From: JAWKWH01 sp965204295
GTDB taxonomy: Bacteria > Pseudomonadota > Alphaproteobacteria > Rhizobiales > Rhizobiaceae
DNA: 64,000 bases
Reading direction: 5' to 3'
Assembly: GCA_965204295.1 (NCBI GenBank)
Contig: OZ241973.1
Span: 682,001 to 746,000, forward strand
A program made the translations under genes and the position numbers. A model generated the notes under the pieces. That model had not been told where the DNA came from and made no database searches. It saw only the letters and a list, made by a program, of their open reading frames with translations. Of this stretch, positions 1-8,383 are shown in pieces (the stretch's first letter is position 1; every line of letters begins with the position of its first letter).

Positions 1-767
1 GCATGGCGCCGGAGGATATGCCGAATTATTGCGGCGTCCTGCAATGGGAATTCGGCTATTCGACCGTCTTCAAAACCGAAGTCGGCGATGTCGTGGGCAA
101 ACGATTGCTGTTGACCGGCAAACTGATGTTCTGGGTCATGATCGTCATGGTGCCGATGGCGCTGGTCATCGGTGTTCTGGCCGGAATGAGGGAAGGATCG
201 AAGACCGACCGGTCGCTGTCGACGTTTTCGATCGCGACGACGGCGACGCCGGAATATGTGTCAGGCGTTATTCTCATCGTCGTATTCGCCAGTTCCGTGG
301 TTGGATTGAAATGGTTCAAGGGTTCGGCCACCTCCGCGATGGACGACATGACCTTCGCCAATTTCACGCTGCCGGTCATGACAATGGCGCTCTATGGCAT
401 GGGCTATATCGCCAGAATGACACGCGCCTCGATGGCCGAGGTAATGACGGCGCAGTACATCCGCACGGCCCGTCTCAAGGGGATGACCTTCGGTGCGGTG
501 GTTCTGAAGCACGCCCTGCGCAACGCGCTTATCGCGCCATTTACGGTCATCATGCTGCAGTTTCCGTGGCTGTTGACCGGTGTGGTCATCGTGGAAACGC
601 TGTTCAACTACAAGGGCTTTGGCTGGACCCTGGTTCAGGCGGCCTCCAACAACGACATTGAATTGCTTCTCAGTTGTTCGATTGTCGCCGTGATCGTGGT
701 GCTGGTTACGCAGTTGCTGTCGGATATCGGCTATGCGTTTCTCAATCCGCGTATCCGGGTCGGTTAA
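1..767 (+). CDS. Peptide/opine-type ABC transporter permease (DppB-like), 5' end cut by window
   Basis: Inner-membrane permease of a dipeptide/oligopeptide/nickel-type ABC importer. The visible 254 residues hold several hydrophobic segments and the permease cytoplasmic-loop signature around the RTARLKGMTFGAVVLKHALR stretch (EAA-like loop that docks to the ATPase). Family members are usually 300-340 residues, so the N-terminal segment lies upstream of the window and the ATG at 3 is probably internal. The gene is followed after 15 bp by a second permease and then a double ATPase, the usual importer order. The substrate-binding protein is presumably just outside the window. The real substrate is unknown; the MmgE/PrpD and MttB genes downstream hint at an organic acid or methylated amine rather than a peptide. 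Confidence 0.9.
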   Translation, partial: MAPEDMPNYCGVLQWEFGYSTVFKTEVGDVVGKRLLLTGKLMFWVMIVMVPMALVIGVLAGMREGSKTDRSLSTFSIATTATPEYVSGVILIVVFASSVVGLKWFKGSATSAMDDMTFANFTLPVMTMALYGMGYIARMTRASMAEVMTAQYIRTARLKGMTFGAVVLKHALRNALIAPFTVIMLQFPWLLTGVVIVETLFNYKGFGWTLVQAASNNDIELLLSCSIVAVIVVLVTQLLSDIGYAFLNPRIRVG

Positions 768-782
768 GGGGAGGCCGATCGA

Positions 783-1979
783 ATGGAACCACTTGGCGCA
801 ATTGGAATTGCGGGACAGGTCATCGCCGTTTTCTGGCCGGTATGGATTGGAATGGCGATCGTTCTGGGTGTTTCATACATATTCCGGGCCAATCTCGGAC
901 TGTTTGGGAAGTTGTTTGGCTCGACCCCCGGAATTGTCGGGTTCGGTATTGTCCTTTTCTGGTTTTTGACGGCATGTTTTGCGGATATCATCGCGCCGTT
1001 CGACGAGATTTCGCAGATTTCGGGTATGAAAAACAAGGCACCCGGTACTCCCGTGCGGGACATGGAAGGGGCCTATTATCTGCTCGGCGGCGACAATTTG
1101 GCGCGCGATGTGTTCAGCCGGATGGTCCAGGGCAGCCAGGTCGTGTTCGTGATCGCGCCCCTGGCGACGTTGTTCGCGTTCATGGTCGGAATCACGCTCG
1201 GCCTGCCGGCCGGGTTCTTCACCGGCCGCCTGGATACGTTTCTGAGCTTTGTCGCCAATCTGGTGCTGGCGTTCCCGGTCATCCTGCTGTTCTACCTGCT
1301 GGTAACGCCGGAAATCCGCAACACCGGTTATGAATTGCTGCGGTTCGGCGATTTCTCCTGGCGAAGTTCGATACCGAACGTGCTGGCGGCGGTCCTGTTT
1401 GTGTTTCCGATCGTTTTCGTTCTGGTGCTGATCCAGTCGAAGTTCTTTACCCAGCCTTCGAAACGAAACACCATGGTCGGAATTGCGCTGGTTGTCGGGC
1501 TTTGGCTTTATCTAGGCGTTGCGTTCAATGCCGACCCGTTCGGCATCGTTTCGATGGATCCGAACATACTGAACATCTTCGTCGCCGTGGTGTTCGTCAA
1601 CTCGCCGACCGTTTTCCGTATCGTTCGCGGCCTGGTGATGGATATCAAGACGCGCGACTATGTGGCGGCGGCTCAGACCCGCGGAGAGGGCCCCTGGTAC
1701 ATCATGCTCTGGGAGATTCTGCCCAATGCGCGCGGGCCGCTGATCGTCGATTTCTGCCTGCGCATCGGCTATACGACGATCCTGCTTGGAACGCTCGGTT
1801 TCTTTGGCCTCGGCCTTAGCCCCGAAAGCGCCGACTGGGGTTCGACCATCAACGAAGGCCGCAAGCTGCTGTCCATCTATCCGCATCCCGCCATTCCGCC
1901 GGCGCTGGCGTTGATGAGCATGGTGCTCGGACTCAATCTCCTCGCGGACGGTCTGCGTGAAGAATCGCTCAAGGACTGA
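783..1979 (+). CDS. Peptide/opine-type ABC transporter permease (DppC-like)
   Basis: Second inner-membrane permease of the importer, 398 residues. It is longer than the usual 280-300 residue DppC because of extra hydrophobic segments in the N-terminal half and between residues about 180 and 270. The C-terminal half carries the docking loop (DYVAAAQTRGEGPWYIMLWE) and the typical ending in which the last helix is followed by a short DGLRE tail. The start ATG at 783 follows a purine-rich AGGGGAGG sequence. It lies 15 bp after the first permease and 16 bp before the ATPase start at 1996, so the three are almost certainly co-transcribed. Confidence 0.9.
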   Translation: MEPLGAIGIAGQVIAVFWPVWIGMAIVLGVSYIFRANLGLFGKLFGSTPGIVGFGIVLFWFLTACFADIIAPFDEISQISGMKNKAPGTPVRDMEGAYYLLGGDNLARDVFSRMVQGSQVVFVIAPLATLFAFMVGITLGLPAGFFTGRLDTFLSFVANLVLAFPVILLFYLLVTPEIRNTGYELLRFGDFSWRSSIPNVLAAVLFVFPIVFVLVLIQSKFFTQPSKRNTMVGIALVVGLWLYLGVAFNADPFGIVSMDPNILNIFVAVVFVNSPTVFRIVRGLVMDIKTRDYVAAAQTRGEGPWYIMLWEILPNARGPLIVDFCLRIGYTTILLGTLGFFGLGLSPESADWGSTINEGRKLLSIYPHPAIPPALALMSMVLGLNLLADGLREESLKD

Positions 1980-1995
1980 CGGGGAGGAAAAGACA

Positions 1996-4116
1996 ATGGC
2001 GCAGACACCTATTCTCGAAATCGAAAACCTCTCCATCTCCTTCTTCGTAAGGGCCGGCGAGATTCCCGCGGTGATGGATTTTTCCTGCAATGTCATGCCC
2101 GGCGAGGCGATGGGCATTGTCGGCGAATCGGGCTGCGGCAAGTCCACGGTCGCGCTCGGCATCATGCGCGACATGGGCAATCGCGGCAGAATCGTCGGCG
2201 GCAGGATCAGGTTCAAGGGCCGGGATATGGGAGAGATGTCGCAGGAGGAACTGCGGGATCTGCGCGGCTCTCAGATCGCGATGATCTATCAGGAACCGAT
2301 GGCGAGCCTCAACCCGGCGATGAAAATCGCAAAACAGCTTATGGAAGTGCCAATCATCCACGAGGAAGTGTCCAACGCCGAGGCCTACAAACGCTCACGC
2401 GACATGCTGGAGGCCGTTCGCCTTCCCGATCCCGAGCGGATGATGGACTCGTATCCGCACCAGCTTTCCGGCGGCCAGCAGCAGCGTGTCGTCATCGCCA
2501 TGGCGTTGTTGTCGAAGCCGGCATTGTTGCTGCTCGACGAACCGACCACCGCGCTCGACGTGACCGTCGAGGCCGGCATTGTCGAACTGGTCAAGGATCT
2601 CGGCAAGAAGTTCGGCACGTCGATGCTGTTCATCTCGCACAATCTCGGCCTGATCCTGGAGACGTGCGACCGCATCACGGTGATGTATTCCGGCGAGGCG
2701 GTAGAGGCCGGCGCGGTCGAGGACGTGTTCGACCGCATGCGGCATCCCTACACCCAGGGGCTGTTCCGTTCGATCCCGCTGCCGGGCGCGGACAAGAATT
2801 CGCGGCCTCTGATCGCCATCCCCGGCCAGTTGCCGCTGCCGCACGAACGGCCGAAGGGCTGCAATTTCGGCCCGCGCTGCCATCATTTTGTCGATGGCGT
2901 ATGCAATGCGGCGGAGATTCCCATGCATACGGTCAAAGGGCACGCCAATCACACAAGCCGCTGCGTGCGGTTCGATGAACTCGACTGGGGGGCATTGCCC
3001 GAGGGCCTGCGAACGAACGAACCGGTCGAGCCGGGCGATGTCGTGCTGCGCATGGACAGCGTGAAGAAATACTACAGCGTGGCGGCCAACCAGATGTTCG
3101 GCGGCAGCGAGACCCGCACCGTCAAGGCGAACGAAACGATCAGTTTCGATGCGCGCGAATCCGAGACGGTGGCGATCGTCGGCGAATCCGGTTGCGGCAA
3201 ATCCACCCTGGCGAAAATGCTGCTCGGTCTGGAAACTGCGACCGCGGGCACGATTTCGCTCGGCAATCGCAACATTGAATCGGTCGATATCGAGCATCGC
3301 GACACGGAAACGATTTCAGCCATCCAGATGGTGTTCCAGAACCCGTTCGACACGCTCAATCCGAGCCAGACGGTCGGATCGCAGATTGTGCGGACGCTGG
3401 AGATGTTCAAGATCGGCAAGACTCCGGGCGAACGGCGGCAGACCATGCTCGAACTGCTCGACATGGTGAAGTTGCCGCGGGCGTTCGAAAACCGAATGCC
3501 GCGTCAGCTTTCCGGCGGCCAGAAACAGCGTATCGGCGTGGCGCGCTGCTTTGCCGGCAGACCGAAGGTGGTCGTCGCGGACGAACCGGTCTCGGCGCTC
3601 GATGTTTCCGTCCAGGCGGCGGTGACGGAGTTGCTGATGGACATTCAACGCGAAGCGAAGACCACCATGCTGTTCATCAGCCACGATTTGTCGGTGGTGC
3701 GCTATATCGCCGACCGCGTGGTGGTCATGTATCTCGGACACATCGTGGAACAGGGCACGACGGACCAGATATTCTCGCCGCCCTATCATCCCTATACCGA
3801 GGCGTTGCTGTCCGCGATCCCGATTGCCGACACCAGCGTGCAGAAAAAGCACATCGTGCTCGAGGGCGATATTCCGTCGGCCATGAATCCTCCATCCGGC
3901 TGCCCTTTCCAGACGCGCTGTCGATTCAAGGAGCAGGTTCCGAACCGTTTGTGCGAATCCGATGTGCCGCCGGTGCGCCACCTGAAGGGCGGTCATCAGG
4001 TCAAGTGCCATCTGACCGATTCGATCCTTGCCGGGATGGAGCCGGTAATCAGTTTCGACGCCGGGTCGAAGAAAAAGGACACGAAACCGGCGGCGAAGGA
4101 GGTCGCGGAGAGATGA
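1996..4116 (+). CDS. ABC transporter ATP-binding protein, fused DppD-DppF type
   Basis: Cytoplasmic energising subunit of the importer, 706 residues, with two complete ATPase cassettes in one chain. Cassette 1 has Walker A GESGCGKST near residue 43, signature LSGGQQQR near 157 and Walker B LLLLDEP near 179. Cassette 2 has Walker A GESGCGKST near 396, LSGGQKQR near 505 and Walker B VVADEP near 529. Each is followed by a peptide-transporter C-terminal domain with clustered cysteines (for example GCNFGPRC and GCPFQTRC). The ATG at 1996 is chosen over an in-frame one at 1957 because GGGGAGG sits a few bases upstream and the earlier start would overlap the permease. Fused double ATPases are known in this family (YejF/GsiA type). 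Confidence 0.92.
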   Translation: MAQTPILEIENLSISFFVRAGEIPAVMDFSCNVMPGEAMGIVGESGCGKSTVALGIMRDMGNRGRIVGGRIRFKGRDMGEMSQEELRDLRGSQIAMIYQEPMASLNPAMKIAKQLMEVPIIHEEVSNAEAYKRSRDMLEAVRLPDPERMMDSYPHQLSGGQQQRVVIAMALLSKPALLLLDEPTTALDVTVEAGIVELVKDLGKKFGTSMLFISHNLGLILETCDRITVMYSGEAVEAGAVEDVFDRMRHPYTQGLFRSIPLPGADKNSRPLIAIPGQLPLPHERPKGCNFGPRCHHFVDGVCNAAEIPMHTVKGHANHTSRCVRFDELDWGALPEGLRTNEPVEPGDVVLRMDSVKKYYSVAANQMFGGSETRTVKANETISFDARESETVAIVGESGCGKSTLAKMLLGLETATAGTISLGNRNIESVDIEHRDTETISAIQMVFQNPFDTLNPSQTVGSQIVRTLEMFKIGKTPGERRQTMLELLDMVKLPRAFENRMPRQLSGGQKQRIGVARCFAGRPKVVVADEPVSALDVSVQAAVTELLMDIQREAKTTMLFISHDLSVVRYIADRVVVMYLGHIVEQGTTDQIFSPPYHPYTEALLSAIPIADTSVQKKHIVLEGDIPSAMNPPSGCPFQTRCRFKEQVPNRLCESDVPPVRHLKGGHQVKCHLTDSILAGMEPVISFDAGSKKKDTKPAAKEVAER

Positions 4117-4187
4117 ATTTCAGCCGGCGCGAATGATGTGCGCAACGGTCGGCGGTCGGGGAGACAAGCCGGTCCGGGGAGGAGCAA

Positions 4188-5534
4188 GTGTCAAATCCGG
4201 TTGTCCGGTTCATCGGCGATTTCCGCCTTGAGCAAGCGCCGGACGAAGCGGTTTATCACGCAAAGCGTTGCCTGCTCGATCTGATCGGAGTCGCGGCCGC
4301 CGGATCGACGACGTCGCTCAGTCGCATAATTGGCGATCACGCGGCGGAAAATTTTGCCGCTGGAAACCATGGCGCCGCGCTGCTGTTCGATGGCCGTCGC
4401 GTCAGTCCGCCGGGCGCGGCGCTGGCCAATGGCATGACCATCGACGCCTTCGACGCGCATGACGGTCATCCGGAAACCAAGGGCCATGCAGGTTGCGGCG
4501 TGCTTCCCGGACTGCTTGCGTTCGCCGATGACCGGATGCCCGGCGATGCGTTCCTGGCCGATTTGATCGTCGGGTACGAAATCGCCATCCGCGCCGGAAT
4601 CGCTCTGCACGGAACGGTGGCCGATTATCATACATCGGGCGCGTGGGTCGCGATCGCGGCGGCGGCGGTTGCCGGCAGACGTATGGGCCTGACCCCGGCG
4701 CGGTTGCGCGAGGCGCTTGGAATTGCGGAGTATCACGGGCCGCGCAGCCAGATGATGCGATGTATCGCGCATCCGACGATGCTGAAAGACGGTTCGGGAT
4801 GGGGCGCGATGGCCGGCGTGTCCGCGGCGCTGTTGGCGCGCGACGGATTTACCGGCGCTCCGGCAATTACCGTCGAGGACGACCGAACGGCATCGCTGTG
4901 GGACCACCTCGGTTCGCGCTGGATGATCGCCGAGCAGTATTTGAAACCGTTTCCGGTCTGCCGCTGGGCGCAGCCCGCGATCGAGGCCACACGCCTGCTG
5001 CTGGAAAGCGCCGCCTTCGGCCACCGGGATGTCGATCGTTTGATCGTACGCACATTCAGGGAAGGCGCCCGGTTGACGACGGTCGATCCCGCCAATACGG
5101 AGCAGGCGCAATACAGTCTGCCGTTCCCTCTGGCGGCATATCTCGTCACGGGAAGGCTGGGCCCGACCGAGATTTCGGGACAAACGCTGAATGACCCGGA
5201 AATCCTGAATCTCGCGCGTGTGGTGGAACTGGTCGACCGTCTGGAATATTCGGCGAAGTTTCCCGCCGAACGATGGGCCGATGTGACCGTTCGCCTGAAG
5301 GACGGCAGAGTGCTGACGTCCGGTCCGGCGCGCGCGCATGGCGATGCCGGCGACCCGCTGACCGACCGGGAAGTGGGGGAGAAATTTGTCGCGCTGACGA
5401 CGCAGGCCGGGCTTGGGCCGATCGCGAAATCCATACAGGCGGAGATTGCCGGGATGGAAACATCGCCATCGATGAAACGATTCCTGTCACTGCTCCGGCA
5501 TCGGCCGCGGCGGCAAAAAGGCGTCGCCGCGTGA
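4188..5534 (+). CDS. MmgE/PrpD family protein
   Basis: Member of the 2-methylcitrate dehydratase/cis-aconitate decarboxylase/iminodisuccinate epimerase fold, 448 residues, full family length. Typical features are the early LLDLIGVAAAG segment, the FDAHDGHPETKGHAG segment near residues 87-101 that resembles the active-site region of MmgE/PrpD proteins, the KPFPVCRWAQPAIEA segment and a C-terminal small domain. Many family members act on unknown hydroxyacids or amino-acid derivatives, so the reaction cannot be named. The GTG start at 4188 follows a strong GGGGAGGAG. It lies 71 bp after the ATPase and overlaps the next gene by 4 bp (GTGA), so it probably belongs to one catabolic operon with the importer. 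Confidence 0.88.
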   Translation: MSNPVVRFIGDFRLEQAPDEAVYHAKRCLLDLIGVAAAGSTTSLSRIIGDHAAENFAAGNHGAALLFDGRRVSPPGAALANGMTIDAFDAHDGHPETKGHAGCGVLPGLLAFADDRMPGDAFLADLIVGYEIAIRAGIALHGTVADYHTSGAWVAIAAAAVAGRRMGLTPARLREALGIAEYHGPRSQMMRCIAHPTMLKDGSGWGAMAGVSAALLARDGFTGAPAITVEDDRTASLWDHLGSRWMIAEQYLKPFPVCRWAQPAIEATRLLLESAAFGHRDVDRLIVRTFREGARLTTVDPANTEQAQYSLPFPLAAYLVTGRLGPTEISGQTLNDPEILNLARVVELVDRLEYSAKFPAERWADVTVRLKDGRVLTSGPARAHGDAGDPLTDREVGEKFVALTTQAGLGPIAKSIQAEIAGMETSPSMKRFLSLLRHRPRRQKGVAA

Positions 5535-7078
5535 GCGCACGACGGCGGCGGGAGGGCGGGCGGAGCGGCGGACGTTCCGCCATGAAGGGCGTTGGCGGCA
5601 TTCCGCAACTGCCAAAAAGGCGGGTGCGATCGCCATGGTCCCCGATGGCCCTTTTGAGCGAAGATCAGATCGAGGCCGTTCACGAGGCCTCGATGCACAT
5701 TCTGGAAAATTTCGGCATCGAGATGATGAGCGCTTCGGCTTGCGACTTGTTTGCCGGCCGGGGCGCGGCGGTGGACCGCGACACCATGACGGTGCGGATC
5801 GATCGCGGCATGGTCGGGGAGGCGCTCGAAACCGCGCCGCCCGTGCACATGCTGACGCCGCGCAATCCTGAAAACGCGCTGACGCTGGGTGGCGATCACA
5901 TCAATTTCACGCTTGTGGCCGGCCCGCCGAACGTTCAGGATTTCGAGCGCGGCAGGCGTGCGGGCAACTACGACGATTATTGCGATTTCACGCGGCTGGC
6001 CCAGCATTTCAACGCCATTCACATGATCGGCAACCAGGTTTGCGCACCGATGGAATTGCCGGCCAATACGCGTCATCTCGATACCTATTTCGCCAACGCC
6101 ACACTGTCGGACAAATGTTTCAATGTCTCGGCGATCGGCCGCGGAAGGGCGCTTGATGGCGTCAACATGACGGCGTTGGCGCGCGGGATTTCGCTTGACG
6201 AGATATCGGTCGATCCGGGCGCGGCGACGGTCATATCGGTCAACAGCCCTCGCCGCTTTGACGAGGCGATGGCCGAAGGCATGATGACGATGGCGGAATA
6301 TGGCCAGACGGCGATCGTCACGCCCTTCACGCTGATGGGCGCGATGAGCCCGGTTACGCTCGCCGGGGCGCTCGCGCAACAGAACGCCGAGGCGCTGTTT
6401 GGCGTCACGCTCACGCAGATCGTGCGACCGGGTGCGCCGGTCATGTATGGCGCGTTTACCTCGAATGTCGACATGCGGTCGGGCGCGCCGGCGTTTGGAA
6501 CGCCCGAAAACGCCAAGGCGAACATCGCCAGCGGTCAATTGGCGCGCCGATACGATCTGCCCTATCGGACGACGCCCGGCTCGGCGTCGAATGTCGCCGA
6601 CGCCCAGGGCGCCTATGAGACCATGATGGCGCTTTGGGGGGCCGTCCTCGGGCACGGCAATCTGATCTATCACGGCGCCGGGTGGCAGGAAGGCGGACTG
6701 ACCGCGTCCTACGAGAAGTTCATCATGGACGTGGAAATGATCCAGCACATGCTGGAATTCATGACGCCCATTGAGGTCGATGACGGCGAATTGGCGCTCG
6801 AGGCGCTGGGCGGCGTGCCGACCGGCGGACATTTCTTTGGCGAGGCCCATACGCTTGAGCGATATGAAAACGCCTTCTATCAGCCGATGTTGTCGAACTG
6901 GGCGAACTTCGAGAACTGGCGGGAAGCCGGCGGGCTCGACACCACGCAACGCGCCACGGGTCTGTGGAAGCGGGCGCTGGAGGAGTACCGGGAGCCCAGA
7001 CCCGACCCGGCCATCCGTGAGGCGCTCGAAGACCATGTCGCCCGGCGCAAGGAAGAAATCGGGGATGGCGAACCGTAA
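5531..7078 (+). CDS. Trimethylamine methyltransferase family protein (MttB-like, non-pyrrolysine)
   Basis: COG5598/MttB superfamily protein, 515 residues. Archaeal MttB methylates a corrinoid protein from trimethylamine using pyrrolysine, while bacterial homologues without pyrrolysine act on quaternary amines such as glycine betaine. This gene reads through without an in-frame amber codon. The chosen GTG at 5531 overlaps the stop of the previous gene (GTGA) and yields an arginine/glycine-rich N terminus (RRRREGGRSGGR) of the kind seen in this family, before the LSEDQIEAVHEASMHILE segment. An ATG at 5582 is the alternative start. No corrinoid protein or RamA gene is visible in the window, so the methyl acceptor is unknown. 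Confidence 0.85.
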   Translation: MSARRRREGGRSGGRSAMKGVGGIPQLPKRRVRSPWSPMALLSEDQIEAVHEASMHILENFGIEMMSASACDLFAGRGAAVDRDTMTVRIDRGMVGEALETAPPVHMLTPRNPENALTLGGDHINFTLVAGPPNVQDFERGRRAGNYDDYCDFTRLAQHFNAIHMIGNQVCAPMELPANTRHLDTYFANATLSDKCFNVSAIGRGRALDGVNMTALARGISLDEISVDPGAATVISVNSPRRFDEAMAEGMMTMAEYGQTAIVTPFTLMGAMSPVTLAGALAQQNAEALFGVTLTQIVRPGAPVMYGAFTSNVDMRSGAPAFGTPENAKANIASGQLARRYDLPYRTTPGSASNVADAQGAYETMMALWGAVLGHGNLIYHGAGWQEGGLTASYEKFIMDVEMIQHMLEFMTPIEVDDGELALEALGGVPTGGHFFGEAHTLERYENAFYQPMLSNWANFENWREAGGLDTTQRATGLWKRALEEYREPRPDPAIREALEDHVARRKEEIGDGEP

Positions 7079-7245
7079 CGTTGCCGCGGTTCCAATTCCC
7101 GGTTCCGGCCCGCAAGTTCCCCGCCAAAGCCGTGATGCGGCGCCCCGGCCGCCGGTTTGAAACCGGCTGCCCAGCGGATTTTCCTCGCCGAAACGAGAAG
7201 ATCATCGGTCCACGCAACGAGCTTTTCGCGCCGGCCGCGATTGCG

Positions 7246-8367
7246 CTATTCCAGCAGGCCGGTGCGGTACTTCGCCAGTTTTTCCGGATCGGGCTTCACG
7301 CCGAGGCCCGGCCCGGTCGGAACATGCACCTCGCCGTTCATGACCGGAAACGGTTCGGTCAGGATATCTTCGGCGGCGAAATAGGTGGACATGTAGAACT
7401 CGCATCCCAGCAACAGATCGGGGACGGCCGCCATCAGATGGGCGCCGGCCGCATGGGCGATGCCGGTTTCGAACATGCAACCGCCATAAACCTCGATGCC
7501 CGCCGCGCGGGCGATCGCGGCGACTTCCAGAGCGCGACGGATGCCGCCCGATTTCATGATCTTGAGCGAGAATATGTCCGCGATGCGCGACCGGGCGCCC
7601 TCGAACGCCTGGCGCGGGTCGAACACGCTTTCATCCGCCATGATCGGCACATCGACGGAACGGGTGATCCGGGCGAGCGCCGCGCGTTCGTTCGTTCTGA
7701 CCGGCTGTTCCACGAATGTAGGCCGAAACGCTTCCAGGTCGTGAATGCGGCGTATGGCGTCGAACGCCGGAAGACCCTGATTGTAATCGACGCGCAGATC
7801 GATGTCCGCGCCGTAAATTTCGCGCAGTTTTTCCAGGCGCATAAGGTCGAACGCGTGGGTCCCAAATCCGGTCTTGATCTTGAACAAACGAACGCCATCC
7901 GCCCACATGGCGGCGATGTCATCCCGGTCGGCGTCGAAATCGGGATTGGCGATGGAGAAACTCATCGGAATATTGCCGCGGTGACGGCCTCCGACCAGCT
8001 CGGCGACCGGCAGGCCCGTGACCCGGCCGACAATATCCAGAAGCGCCGTCTCCAGCGCCGCCTTGGCCTCGTTGTGACCGACCAGAACCTTGTTCGCATC
8101 GTTCAGATGAACGTCGACCTGTAGCGGGTCGGCGCCGGTCAGAAGAGGGCGCAAATGAACATGGAGGGCCGTCGCATTGTCTTCCGCCGTGCCGGTGAAC
8201 ACCGGCCAGGGCGCGGCTTCGCCCCAACCGGTAATTCCCGTGTTTGTCGTCACTTCCAAAAGGACGGTATTTATTCCCGAAACGTCGCCGCTGCCGTGAG
8301 AATGCACCGCCTTTGCCGGTATCGAAACCGTGTGAACGCGAATTGTTTCAATCTTGTGGCCGCCCAT
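7246..8367 (-). CDS. Mandelate racemase/muconate lactonizing enzyme family protein
   Basis: Enolase-superfamily enzyme, about 373 residues from the chosen start. It shows the muconate-lactonizing layout: capping domain at the N terminus, catalytic lysines in FKIKTG, and metal ligands in RVDYNQG, FVEQP and ADES, followed by KIMKSGG with the second-side lysine. It could be a cycloisomerase, dipeptide epimerase or N-succinylamino-acid racemase, and sequence alone does not decide. The ATG at 8367 is preferred (GGGGAA upstream, 16 bp after the stop of the preceding ThDP gene); an in-frame ATG at 8400 would overlap that gene. The pair is probably one operon read leftwards. Confidence 0.9.
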   Translation of the reverse strand: MGGHKIETIRVHTVSIPAKAVHSHGSGDVSGINTVLLEVTTNTGITGWGEAAPWPVFTGTAEDNATALHVHLRPLLTGADPLQVDVHLNDANKVLVGHNEAKAALETALLDIVGRVTGLPVAELVGGRHRGNIPMSFSIANPDFDADRDDIAAMWADGVRLFKIKTGFGTHAFDLMRLEKLREIYGADIDLRVDYNQGLPAFDAIRRIHDLEAFRPTFVEQPVRTNERAALARITRSVDVPIMADESVFDPRQAFEGARSRIADIFSLKIMKSGGIRRALEVAAIARAAGIEVYGGCMFETGIAHAAGAHLMAAVPDLLLGCEFYMSTYFAAEDILTEPFPVMNGEVHVPTGPGLGVKPDPEKLAKYRTGLLE

Positions 8368-8383
8368 GATGAGGTTCCCCGTA

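Noticed and set aside
5531..7078. Pyrrolysine-containing MttB
   Set aside because: No in-frame amber codon occurs within the gene, and the length is complete without read-through.
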